In this document: positions 33,238 through 40,850 of the stretch, one piece after another | Layout: every line of letters begins with the position of its first letter | How positions within the stretch are numbered: the first letter of the stretch is position 1 | NCBI RefSeq assembly: GCF_036227105.1 | Contig: NZ_CP109434.1 | Coordinates: forward strand, 4,220,001 to 4,284,000 | DNA: 64,000 nt | Origin: Amycolatopsis sp. NBC_01488 | GTDB taxonomy: Bacteria > Actinomycetota > Actinomycetes > Mycobacteriales > Pseudonocardiaceae | Reading direction: 5' to 3' | Program-made: the position numbers and the translations under genes | The notes under the pieces: model-generated | Database searches by the model: none | What the model saw: the letters and a program-made list of their open reading frames with translations, nothing else | What the model was told of the DNA's origin: nothing

Positions 33238-34422
33238 TCAGGTTCCGGCGGCCGCGCGCACCTCGTCGAGCACCCGGCGCAGCGGCTGCCCGGTCGCTTC
33301 CGCCGCGGCCTTGGCCTCCTCGTACTCCGGCTGCGCCGTCACGACGACCCCGTTCAGGAACCCGCGCTTCACGCTCACCGCCCGCCCGCGGTAGTCCACC
33401 GTGACGCGGTCGCGCGGCAGCGATCGCCGCTCGACCGGGGACAGCCGCACCCCCAGCGTCGACGTGTGGGCGAACACCGCCGCGCAGACGCCGTCGACGC
33501 GGTCGTCCGCCGCGAGGGCCGTCAGGACCATGCCCGGCCGGCCCTTCGGTGCGGTCACCGGCGCGCACCACGCGTCGGCCGCGCCCGCGCCGCGCAACGC
33601 CGTCAGGACTTCCGGCCACAGCCGGGGATCGAGGTCGTCCACGGTGGTCTCGACGACCGTCATCCGCGCGCGCACCCACGTCCGGTCCGGCTCCGCAGCC
33701 GAGCCGACGACCACGCGGACGACGTTCGCGTGCCCGGGCGGGTCGGCCGTGCCCGCGCCGACACCGACCTTGACCGGTACGCAGGCCGGCATCGGGCCGT
33801 ACGCGTCGGCCAGCGTGACGAGCAGCGCGGCACCCGTCGGGGTGCACAGTTCCCGCGCGGCGGGGTGCGCGGCGATCGGTGCGCCCGCGCCGGTGAGCAG
33901 CGCGAGCACCGCGGGCGGCGGCACGGTCAGCCTGCCGTGCGCCGCGGTCACCGTGCCGCCGCCGACGGCGATCGGCGAGACCGTCACGGTCGCGTCCAGC
34001 AGGCCCAGCGCCGCCAGGCCGAGCCCGCAGCCCACGATGTCGACGATCGCGTCCAGCGCGCCGACTTCGTGGAAGTGCACGCGGTCGCGCTCGATGCCGT
34101 GCACGGCGGCTTCGGCGTCGGCCAGCGTGTCGAACACCTTGGTGGCGAAGCGTTCCGCGGCCGCGGGCAGTGCCGCGGACCTGATCACGTCGAGGATCTC
34201 CGGGAGGTGCCGGGCGTGCCGCGTCTCGGGCGCCTCGACGACGACGTGGCGCGCCCGCAAGCCGTGGCGCCGCACGACCTGCTCGGTCAGCCGGACGTCG
34301 TCGACGCGCAGCCGCGCGAGTCCCGCGCGGACGCCGTCGAAGTCCGCGCCCGCGTCGACCAGTGCGGCCAGCAGCATGTCGCCGGCGCAGCCGTTGCCGG
34401 CGTCGATCCACGCGACCGTCAC
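33238..34422 (-). CDS. larC: LarC, nickel insertion protein for the pincer cofactor
   Basis: 394-residue CTP-dependent cyclometallase that inserts nickel into the pyridinium bisthiocarboxylate mononucleotide. 'WIDAGNGCAGDMLLAALVDAGAD', 'VHFHEVGALDAIVDIVGCGLGLAALG', 'PIAVGGGTVTAAHGRLTVPPPAVLALLTGAGAPI', 'CTPTGAALLV' and 'TVDDLDPRLWPEVL' are LarC signatures. Here it is one continuous frame; in Lactiplantibacillus it needs a ribosomal frameshift. GTG start overlaps the larB stop by 4 bp. Confidence 0.9.
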   Translation of the reverse strand: MTVAWIDAGNGCAGDMLLAALVDAGADFDGVRAGLARLRVDDVRLTEQVVRRHGLRARHVVVEAPETRHARHLPEILDVIRSAALPAAAERFATKVFDTLADAEAAVHGIERDRVHFHEVGALDAIVDIVGCGLGLAALGLLDATVTVSPIAVGGGTVTAAHGRLTVPPPAVLALLTGAGAPIAAHPAARELCTPTGAALLVTLADAYGPMPACVPVKVGVGAGTADPPGHANVVRVVVGSAAEPDRTWVRARMTVVETTVDDLDPRLWPEVLTALRGAGAADAWCAPVTAPKGRPGMVLTALAADDRVDGVCAAVFAHTSTLGVRLSPVERRSLPRDRVTVDYRGRAVSVKRGFLNGVVVTAQPEYEEAKAAAEATGQPLRRVLDEVRAAAGT

Positions 34423-35120
34423 GGCGCCACCGACTGCCGGGCGACGCGGGCCGCGGCGACGCCCGCGCCGAAGCCGTTGTCGATGTTGACCGTCACGACG
34501 CCGGGCGCGCAGCTGTTCAGCATGGTCAGGAACGCGGTCAGGCCGTCGAGGTGCCAGCCGTAGCCGACGCTCGTCGGCACGGCGATCAGCGGCGTGCCGC
34601 ACAGTCCACCGAGGACGGTTGGCAGCGCGGCCTCCATGCCGGCGATCGCCACGACGGCGTCCGCGCCGGCGATCCGGTCGCGTTCGGCCAGCAGCCGGTG
34701 CAGCCCGGCCACGCCGACGTCGACGACGAGGTCCGGCTCCGCGCCGAAGACCGCCACCGTCGTCGCGCACTCGCGGGCGACGGGCAGGTCCGAGGTCCCC
34801 GCGCACACGACGGCGACCCGGCCGCGCGGCGGCGGCACGGTGCCCAGCGTCACCGTCCGGCCGGCTTCGTCGACGTCCGCGCCGGGCAGGCGTTCCCGGC
34901 ACCGCGCCCGCGCTTCGCCGCCGACCCGCGTGGCGAGCACCGCGCGGCCGGGATGGGCCTCGTGCAGCCGCGCCAGCGCGGCGGTGATCTGCTCGGGCGT
35001 CTTTCCCGCGCCGAACACCACTTCCGGATCCCCGGTGCGGGCGGCGCGGTCGAGGTCCAATCGCGCGAATCCCAAGTCGGCGGTCGCCGCCGTTACCCCA
35101 GTCGATGCCACCTCCGACAC
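34419..35120 (-). CDS. larB: LarB, pyridinium carboxylase/hydrolase of the nickel-pincer cofactor
   Basis: 233-residue enzyme that carboxylates and hydrolyses nicotinic acid adenine dinucleotide. The C-terminal two thirds is PurE-like: 'RVAVVCAGTSDLPVARECATTVAVFG', 'GVAGLHRLL', 'AIAGMEAALPTVLGGLCGTPLIAVPTSVGYG' and 'VTVNIDNGFGAGVAAARVAR'. The GTG at 35120 follows GGAAGG with good spacing. Upstream partner of larC and divergent from larE. Confidence 0.9.
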   Translation of the reverse strand: MSEVASTGVTAATADLGFARLDLDRAARTGDPEVVFGAGKTPEQITAALARLHEAHPGRAVLATRVGGEARARCRERLPGADVDEAGRTVTLGTVPPPRGRVAVVCAGTSDLPVARECATTVAVFGAEPDLVVDVGVAGLHRLLAERDRIAGADAVVAIAGMEAALPTVLGGLCGTPLIAVPTSVGYGWHLDGLTAFLTMLNSCAPGVVTVNIDNGFGAGVAAARVARQSVAP

Positions 35121-35296
35121 GTTAGCCTTCCGGCGCGTCGTATGTAAACTGTTGCGGGGGATGCCGCACGAATACGGCAATGGGTTGACTGGCTGGACCA
35201 GCCGCGATCGACTTATCACACGAAAGAAGCCTCGAGCGGAGGGCAAGTGCTGTTCTTTTGCCGAAATGTGACCGCGCGACCAGCGGGGGCGGCGTG

Positions 35297-36151
35297 ATGG
35301 AGACCGGAATCGAAGAGCGGCTGCTGACGCGGGTCCGGGCGCTCGGGAGCGTGGCCGTCGCGTTCTCCGGCGGCGTCGACTCGGCGGTCGTGCTGGCCGC
35401 GGCCGCGCGGGCGCTGCCCGCCGGGCGCGTGCTGGCGGCGATCGCCGACTCGCCCAGCCTCGCGCGGGCGGAACTCGCTGCCGCACGGGCGATCGCGGCC
35501 GGTCTCGGGGTCGAGCTGGCCGAGGTCCCGACCGCCGAGCTGGCCGTTCCCGGGTACCGGGACAACGCCGGCGACCGCTGCTACTTCTGCAAGCAGGCCG
35601 TCCTCGGCGCGATCGGCGGGCTCGCGGTGCGACGCGGGTTCGCCCACGTCGCGACCGGGACGCACGCCGACGACCACCGCGCGCTGCACCGCCCTGGCCT
35701 GCGTGCGGCCCGTGAGCTGCGCGTCGTCGAGCCGCTGGCCGAAGCCGGGCTGGGCAAGCACGACGTCCGGGCGCTGGCCACGGCGTGGGCGCTGCCCGTC
35801 GCCGGGAAGCCGTCGACACCTTGCCTCGCGTCACGTATCTCCGTGGGCGTGCCCGTCTCTTTGGGGAGGTTGGGGTTGGTGGAACGCGCCGAGATCGCGG
35901 TGGGCGCGCGGCTGGCGGAGGCGGGGATCCGCCCTCGCGACCTGCGTGTCCGCTTGCTCGGCCAGGGATTCCGGGTGGAGGTGGATGGCCCTTCGCACAC
36001 GGCCGTCGAAGCGCGGCCGGGGCTCGCCGCCGCCGTGGTGGGCGAGCTCGCCGATCTCGGCCTGAGTGGACCGGGAGTGGTCGCGGCCTATCGCGCGCCC
36101 GCACTCGCCCCGCCACCCCAGGCTTATTCTCGCGCGCGTTCGCCGTGGTGA
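35297..36151 (+). CDS. larE: LarE, ATP-dependent sulfur transferase
   Basis: 284-residue PP-loop enzyme that donates sulfur to the cofactor. PP-loop 'AVAFSGGVDSAVVL' and the conserved 'TPCLASR', whose cysteine is C176; this is the residue expected to be the sacrificial sulfur donor. A CxxC pair (C95, C98 in 'DRCYFCKQ') is also present. ATG 35297 chosen, with GTG 35294 next to it. It shares a 176-bp divergent region with larB; no lactate racemase gene larA is in the window. Confidence 0.9.
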   Translation: METGIEERLLTRVRALGSVAVAFSGGVDSAVVLAAAARALPAGRVLAAIADSPSLARAELAAARAIAAGLGVELAEVPTAELAVPGYRDNAGDRCYFCKQAVLGAIGGLAVRRGFAHVATGTHADDHRALHRPGLRAARELRVVEPLAEAGLGKHDVRALATAWALPVAGKPSTPCLASRISVGVPVSLGRLGLVERAEIAVGARLAEAGIRPRDLRVRLLGQGFRVEVDGPSHTAVEARPGLAAAVVGELADLGLSGPGVVAAYRAPALAPPPQAYSRARSPW

Positions 36152-36344
36152 ATTATGCCGCCACCGGACGGGCTATGAAAAAACCACACACCGAACCTGC
36201 GAGTTTCTTGCCTGATTTGTTCGCCGGTCAAATGGTGACGATTCGTGCACGGTCCGCGTCGATCATTGTGCGACGCCGTGCCTAATACACCGTGTTGGTT
36301 GTTCCGGCTCGTCGAGCGCGTTTTCCGGCGGTGGGGAGGATCGG

Positions 36345-38159
36345 ATGTACTTCGAGTTGCTCGGCACCGTGCGGGTCCGGCGGGACGGGGAGCGCGTGGA
36401 CCTCGGCGGGCTCCGCCAGCAGCGGCTGCTCGTGCTGCTGCTGCTCAGCGCGAACCGGGTGGTCGGCGCCGACCGGCTGCTGGAGGCCATGTGGGACGGT
36501 GAGCCGCCGGTGACCGCGCGAAGACAGCTGCACAACGCCGTCGCCGCGCTGAGACGCAGCTTCGGCCCGGCCAAGCACCTCGTCGTCAAGGACGGTCCCG
36601 GCTACCGCATCACCGTCGACCCGCAGGACGTCGACGCGCACCGGTTCACCGCGATGGTCGCGTCGGCCGCCGCCGCGGCGGCCGACGGACGTGCCGCCGC
36701 GGCCGTCGAAGCACTGGAGGGGGCGCTCGCCCTGTGGAACGGGCCGGCGCTGTCGGGGCTGCACAACCCGGTGTTCGAGATCGCCGCCGCGCGGCTCGAG
36801 GAGAACCGGCTGACCGCGACCGAACGGCTCGTCGGGCTGCGCCTGGACGGCGGCGAGGCGGCGGCGCTGGTGCCGCAGCTGGGCGAGCTCGTCTCGCGGC
36901 ACCCGCTGCGGGAGGAGACGCGGAAGCTGCTGATGCTGGCGCTGCACCGGTGCGGCCGCACGGCCGACGCGCTCAACGCGTACGAACAGGGCCGCCGGAT
37001 GCTGCGCGACGAGCTCGGCGTCGACCCCGGCGCGAGCATCCGCGAGCTGTACGAACGGATCCTGCGCGACGACCGGCCGAAGCGGCGGCCCGAGCCCGCG
37101 CCGGGCCGGTCGTTCCTGCCGTACGACACCGCGCACTTCACCGGCCGCGCCGAAGACCTGCGGTTCCTGTCGGTGAGCCGGTCGGCGGGGACCGCGCTGA
37201 GCATCCTGGCGATCGACGGCATGGCCGGTGCCGGCAAGACGACGCTGGCCGTCCGGCTCGCCCACCAGCTGGCGCACCGGTTTCCCGAAGGGCACCTCTA
37301 CATCGACCTGCACGGGCACACGACGGGCCAGGAGCCGCTCGAGCCGGACGCGGCGCTGGAGCGGCTGCTGCTCGACTTCGGGCTCGCGCCGGACCGGATC
37401 CCGAGGGACAGCAGGCAGCGCGCGGCGCGCTGGCGCGCGGAGGTCGCCGAGCGGCGGGTGCTCGTGGTGCTGGACAACGCCCTCGACGCGCGGCAGGTCC
37501 GGCCGCTGCTGCCGGGCACGGGCAAGGCGCAGGTGATCATCACGAGCCGGCGTCGCCTGGTGGGTCTCGACGGGGTGACGTCCCGGTCGCTGGACGTGTT
37601 CCCGCCGGCGGACGCGGCGGCGTTGTTCGCCCGGATCGCGGGAACGGACCGCACGGCGGCGCGGCCGGACGCGGTCGCGGAGGTCGTGGCGCTCTGCGGG
37701 CACCTGCCCCTGGCGGTCGCGATCGCGGCGTGCCGGTTCCACAACCGGCCGGCGTGGTCGCTCGACGACCTGGTGTTCCGGCTGCGCGACCGCGTCACGC
37801 GGCTCGCCGAGCTGAGCCTGGACGACCGCAGCGTGGAGGCCCGGTTCGAGGTGTCCTACGAGCGGTTGTCCGCCGGGCAGCGCCGGCTGTTCCGCGCGCT
37901 GGGCGCGTTCGCCGGCGAGGAGCTCGACGCGGCCGACGCGGCACGGCTGCTGGGCCAGCCGGTGCCGGAGGCCGAGCGGTTGCTGGAGGAGCTGGTCGAC
38001 GCCCACGTGCTGCGCCAGCGGGCCGCGGGGCGCTACCACTTCCACGACCTGGTCCGCGAGCACGCGCGGGCGAAGGCGCGGGAGCACGAGGTGCTGCTGT
38101 CGAGCTTCGGCCGCACCACGCTGCCGTCCGTCGGGGAGCTGGAGTGCAGCCTCGGCTGA
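36345..38159 (+). CDS. SARP-family regulator with NB-ARC domain (AfsR-like)
   Basis: 604-residue transcriptional activator. Winged-helix trans_reg domain at 1-90 ('FELLGTVRVRRDGERVDLGGLRQQRLLVLLLLSANRVVGADRLLEAMWDG'), BTAD about 95-240 ('FTAMVASAAAAAADG' to 'RMLRDELGVDPGASIRELYERIL'), NB-ARC ATPase about 260-590 with P-loop 'GMAGAGKTTLAV' (about 293) and 'VITSRRRLVGL'. It stops before the C-terminal TPR array of full AfsR. SARPs bind direct heptamer repeats upstream of antibiotic genes. It lies 2.7 kb before the biosynthetic cluster and is the best candidate pathway activator. Confidence 0.88.
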   Translation: MYFELLGTVRVRRDGERVDLGGLRQQRLLVLLLLSANRVVGADRLLEAMWDGEPPVTARRQLHNAVAALRRSFGPAKHLVVKDGPGYRITVDPQDVDAHRFTAMVASAAAAAADGRAAAAVEALEGALALWNGPALSGLHNPVFEIAAARLEENRLTATERLVGLRLDGGEAAALVPQLGELVSRHPLREETRKLLMLALHRCGRTADALNAYEQGRRMLRDELGVDPGASIRELYERILRDDRPKRRPEPAPGRSFLPYDTAHFTGRAEDLRFLSVSRSAGTALSILAIDGMAGAGKTTLAVRLAHQLAHRFPEGHLYIDLHGHTTGQEPLEPDAALERLLLDFGLAPDRIPRDSRQRAARWRAEVAERRVLVVLDNALDARQVRPLLPGTGKAQVIITSRRRLVGLDGVTSRSLDVFPPADAAALFARIAGTDRTAARPDAVAEVVALCGHLPLAVAIAACRFHNRPAWSLDDLVFRLRDRVTRLAELSLDDRSVEARFEVSYERLSAGQRRLFRALGAFAGEELDAADAARLLGQPVPEAERLLEELVDAHVLRQRAAGRYHFHDLVREHARAKAREHEVLLSSFGRTTLPSVGELECSLG

Positions 38160-38202
38160 ACTCGCTGGGGCGCACCGGCATCCGTCCGCGAGGAGACGGG
38201 CG

Positions 38203-38649
38203 CTAGGCGCCGCTGTCGCGCAGGGAACCGATCATGCTCCGCAGGATCCGGAACGCGGCCGACCGCTCGTCCTCGGTCAGGCCGGCCAGCATCCGGACCT
38301 CGACGGACCGGACCGCCGCGCTCGCCTTCTCCAGGCTCCGCCTGCCGCGAGGCGTGAGCCGCGTGGGCAGCGCCTTCCCGACCGGTGCCGCCGCGGGCCT
38401 GGTCACGTAGCCGTCTCGTTCCAGGGCCTGGAGCAGCACGTTCATCGACTGCCGGGTCACGAACGCGCCCCGCGCGAGCTCGGAGTTCGACAGGCCCGGC
38501 CGTTGGGCCAGCAGCTCGAGGCAGGAGTAGTGCGTCACGCTCATCCCGAGCGGCCGCAGCACCTCCTCCATGGCCACGCGCAGGGCGCTCGACGCCTCCT
38601 TCAGCAGGTAGCCCAGTGACGTCTTCAGGTCGACACCGTCTTGACTCAT
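38203..38649 (-). CDS. MarR-family regulator
   Basis: 148-residue winged-helix repressor. 'PLGMSVTHYSCLELLAQRPGLSNSELARGAFVTRQSMNVLLQALERDGYVTRPA' and the wing 'GKALPTRLTPRGRRSLE' are MarR features. A TGTCAG half-site overlaps its start codon. The same element forms two full palindromes in front of the VOC gene on the far side of the IS110 element, so MarR and VOC were probably a divergent pair before the insertion. Confidence 0.88.
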   Translation of the reverse strand: MSQDGVDLKTSLGYLLKEASSALRVAMEEVLRPLGMSVTHYSCLELLAQRPGLSNSELARGAFVTRQSMNVLLQALERDGYVTRPAAAPVGKALPTRLTPRGRRSLEKASAAVRSVEVRMLAGLTEDERSAAFRILRSMIGSLRDSGA

Positions 38650-38764
38650 GTCAGAAGCTCCCGTCTGTTTCGCAGGCTTCACGGGGCTGGGAAGATGGGG
38701 TGGGCCGCTCGGTAAGCCGGTTGGACTGTGATGCGGTGAGAGCTCGAATGTCAGAATGGTGATG

Positions 38765-38893
38765 GAGGTCCGCTCCGGGACTACGGTTTGTGCCAGACCG
38801 GCGGTGCGCCGCCGCACGAGCACGTGTGTCAGTTTCGCTGCTTCCCGGGACCTCTCCGAGCGGCCCACCCAGGACGACAGGACCGATGGGTGG
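38765..38893 (+). ncRNA. Candidate bridge RNA of the IS110 element
   Basis: GAGGTC (38765-38770) plus CCGGGA (38775-38780) pair with TCCCGG-GACCTC (38843-38854), a 12-bp stem with a 4-base bulge that encloses 62 bases. A second hairpin, CCACCC (38865-38870) with GGGTGG (38888-38893), has a 17-base loop. Two loop-bearing stems immediately before an IS110 transposase fit the target-binding and donor-binding loops described for IS621-type bridge RNAs. I did not match the loops to the flanks. Confidence 0.4.
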
Positions 38894-38899
38894 TACATC

Positions 38900-40162
38900 A
38901 TGACAAAATCGTCGGCGCGGGACGAGGTGCTGTACCTGCGCGCTGCGGGTGTGGATGTCGGCAAACGGTTCGTGATGGCATGCGTACGCACCCCGGACCC
39001 GCGCCGGGCAGGCCGATGGCTGCTGGAGACCGAACGGTTCGACACCACCGCCGGGGCCATCCGGGACCTGCGTGACTGGCTGACCGAACACGCAGTCGAA
39101 ATCGTTGCCCTGGAAGCCACCTCGGACTACTGGCGTGCGGTGTATTACCCGCTGCAGGACGCCGGGCTGAACCTGATGCTGGTCAACCCCGCCCACCTGC
39201 GCGGGATCAAGGGCCGCAAGACCGACCCATCGGATGCGGCGTTCCTGGCCCGCGCCGCCGCCTCGGGAATGGTGCTGGCCTCCTTCGTACCCGACCGCGC
39301 GATCCGCGAACTGCGGGAACTGACCCGCCGCCGCACCGAAATCCGCGCCGACCGCGGCCGCGAAATCCAACGACTGGAAAAAGAACTCGAGGACAGCGGC
39401 CTCAAACTGACCAGCGTCCTGACCGACGTCACCGGAGTCAGCTCGCGGCGGATCCTGGCCGCATTGATCGACGGCGAACGCGACCCCGCCACACTGGCCG
39501 AGCTGGCCCTCAGCCACGCCCGCGCCAAGATCCCCGCCCTCACCGTGGCGCTGGAGGGCACGTTCACCGACCACCACGCTTTCATGTGCCGGCACTTCCT
39601 CACCCAGATCGACCACCTCGCCGAACTGGTCACCGAACTGGACATGCGGATCGCCGACCTGATGCGCGACCGCGACCGGGACCTGAACAACCTCGACACC
39701 ATCCCCGGCATCGGGCGCACCGCCGCCGAGATCATCATCAGCGAGACCGGTGGAGACATGGCCCCGTTCGCCACCGCCGCGCACCTGGCCTCCTGGATCG
39801 GCGTCTGCCCCGGCCTCAACGAATCGGCCGGGGTGAACAAATCCGGCCACACCCGCCACGGCAACGCCAACCTCAAACGCATCCTCGGTACCGCCGCCAT
39901 GGCCGCGATCAAGCAAAAGAACTCCTACTACGCCGTCTACTACCGGCGCCTCGCCGCCCGCCGCGGCCGGCAACGAGCCCTGGTCGCCGTCATGCACAAA
40001 CTCACCATCGCGATCTGGCACATCCTGACCGACAAGGTCACCCACCACGACCTGGGCGCCGACTACTTCACCCGCCGCGACCCCCAGCGCACCATGCACC
40101 AGATCGTCAAGCAGGCCAACGCCCTGGGCATGACCGTCCGCTTCGACCCGATCCCAGCCTGA
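38900..40162 (+). CDS. IS110-family transposase
   Basis: 420-residue recombinase. N-terminal RuvC-like DEDD domain with D19 ('AAGVDVGKRF'), E72 ('ALEATSDYW'), D109 and D112 ('GRKTDPSDAAFLA'). The C-terminal Transposase_20 domain starts 'LDTIPGIGRTAAEIIISETGGDMAPFATAAHLASWIGVCPGLNESAG' and contains the serine region. Full length, no frameshift, so the element may be active. ATG 38900 fits the family N-terminus; the frame continues open to 38756, across the probable bridge-RNA region. Confidence 0.92.
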   Translation: MTKSSARDEVLYLRAAGVDVGKRFVMACVRTPDPRRAGRWLLETERFDTTAGAIRDLRDWLTEHAVEIVALEATSDYWRAVYYPLQDAGLNLMLVNPAHLRGIKGRKTDPSDAAFLARAAASGMVLASFVPDRAIRELRELTRRRTEIRADRGREIQRLEKELEDSGLKLTSVLTDVTGVSSRRILAALIDGERDPATLAELALSHARAKIPALTVALEGTFTDHHAFMCRHFLTQIDHLAELVTELDMRIADLMRDRDRDLNNLDTIPGIGRTAAEIIISETGGDMAPFATAAHLASWIGVCPGLNESAGVNKSGHTRHGNANLKRILGTAAMAAIKQKNSYYAVYYRRLAARRGRQRALVAVMHKLTIAIWHILTDKVTHHDLGADYFTRRDPQRTMHQIVKQANALGMTVRFDPIPA

Positions 40163-40212
40163 CGCAGGACCCCAACAACCACACACCGACCAGCGAATCG
40201 CACTCATCTTCG

Positions 40213-40257
40213 TGTCAGTATTCTGACATAAGTTGGGCCGTGTCAGAAGACTGACAC
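40213..40257. promoter_or_regulatory. Twin MarR-type operators before the VOC gene
   Basis: TGTCAGTATTCTGACA (40213-40228) and GTGTCAGAAGACTGACAC (40240-40257) are perfect palindromes sharing TGTCAG-N4-CTGACA. Their centres are 28 bp apart. They lie 20-64 bp before the VOC start, as expected for a repressor site over the promoter. Confidence 0.75.
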
Positions 40258-40276
40258 GAAAAGAAGGAGCACTGCC

Positions 40277-40645
40277 ATGCCCGCCACCGGCCCCGACTTC
40301 CTCTCGCTCCAAGCGCGCGACCTCGACGCTTCGCAGGCGTTCTACGAGCAGTACCTCGGCCTCGTCCGCTCGCCGGCCGGACCGCCGCACGCCGTCGTCT
40401 TCGAGACGAAGCCGATCGCGTTCGCACTCCGCGACGTCCTTCCCGGCACCGATCTCGGCTCCGTCGCCCAGCCCGGCATCGGTGCCGCGATCTGGCTCCA
40501 CGCCACCGACGTCCAGGCCATTCACGACGCGCTCGTCGCCGACGGTCACCGGATCGTCTCCGCGCCGATCGACGGCCCCTTCGGCCGGACGTTCACCTTC
40601 GCCGACCCCGACGGCTACCACGTCACGCTCCACGACCGCGCCTGA
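40277..40645 (+). CDS. VOC-superfamily protein (glyoxalase/bleomycin-resistance-like)
   Basis: 122-residue protein of two beta-alpha-beta-beta-beta modules ('LSLQARDLDASQAFYEQYLGLVRS', 'AIWLHATDVQAIHDALVADGHRIVSAPIDGPFGRTFTFADPDGYHVTLHD'). Metal-ligand positions are only partly kept. It may sequester or modify a toxic compound. AGAAGGAG precedes the ATG. Probably controlled by the MarR protein via the twin palindromes. It could be a resistance gene of the adjoining cluster, but the MarR pairing argues for an independent unit. Confidence 0.82.
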   Translation: MPATGPDFLSLQARDLDASQAFYEQYLGLVRSPAGPPHAVVFETKPIAFALRDVLPGTDLGSVAQPGIGAAIWLHATDVQAIHDALVADGHRIVSAPIDGPFGRTFTFADPDGYHVTLHDRA

Positions 40646-40661
40646 CCGGCCGGATGTCACG

Positions 40662-40709
40662 GAGGTCTTCCGGCGATGCGGATCCCGCACCGCTCATCCG
40701 GAAGACCTC
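40662..40709 (+). terminator. 12-bp-arm inverted repeat after the VOC gene
   Basis: GAGGTCTTCCGG (40662-40673) is the exact complement of CCGGAAGACCTC (40698-40709). The 24-base loop contains a smaller GCGG/CCGC hairpin. It starts 16 bp past the VOC stop and would isolate the biosynthetic cluster from VOC transcription. Confidence 0.6.
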
Positions 40710-40758
40710 GACGTGCGTGCCGTCCCCCGGACATCCGTGGCACCGCACCGCTCTCTGT

Positions 40759-40776
40759 GCCGATGCAGGACCGATG
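40759..40776 (+). promoter_or_regulatory. Possible SARP-binding direct repeat
   Basis: GCCGATG (40759-40765) and ACCGATG (40770-40776) are heptamers spaced by 4 bp, giving the 11-bp period typical of SARP sites, about 75 bp before the first cluster gene. Two units only; the downstream -10 is not clear. Confidence 0.3.
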
Positions 40777-40850
40777 CGCCGGCAAGGCACCGCTGATGGC
40801 CGCGCCCGGCAAGCTCGCCGGTGGAGTCGACCGCAGCAGAAAGTGGTGCC

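Larger units (their letters stand above)
38698..40212 (+). mobile_element. IS110-family insertion sequence (ends approximate)
   Basis: The transposase at 38900 and its roughly 150-200-bp 5' non-coding region define the element. The short 3' non-coding tail (about 50 bp) and long, structured 5' region fit the IS110 subgroup. Exact ends cannot be set: IS110 elements lack clear terminal inverted repeats and target duplications. TGTCAG occurs on both sides (38749 and 40213). A 15-bp inverted repeat, GGGTGGGCCGCTCGG (38698-38712) and its exact complement at 38856-38870, marks the left part. Confidence 0.6.

Noticed and set aside
35579..35824. Iron-sulfur-type LarE based on C95, C98 and C176
   Set aside because: The CxxC lies in a segment that seems common to single-cysteine LarE proteins as well, so I could not show a cluster-binding triad; only the C176 donor role is kept.
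40646..40850. trp-type leader peptide before the biosynthetic cluster
   Set aside because: No short ORF with consecutive Trp codons is present; the visible inverted repeat is better read as a terminator of the VOC gene.
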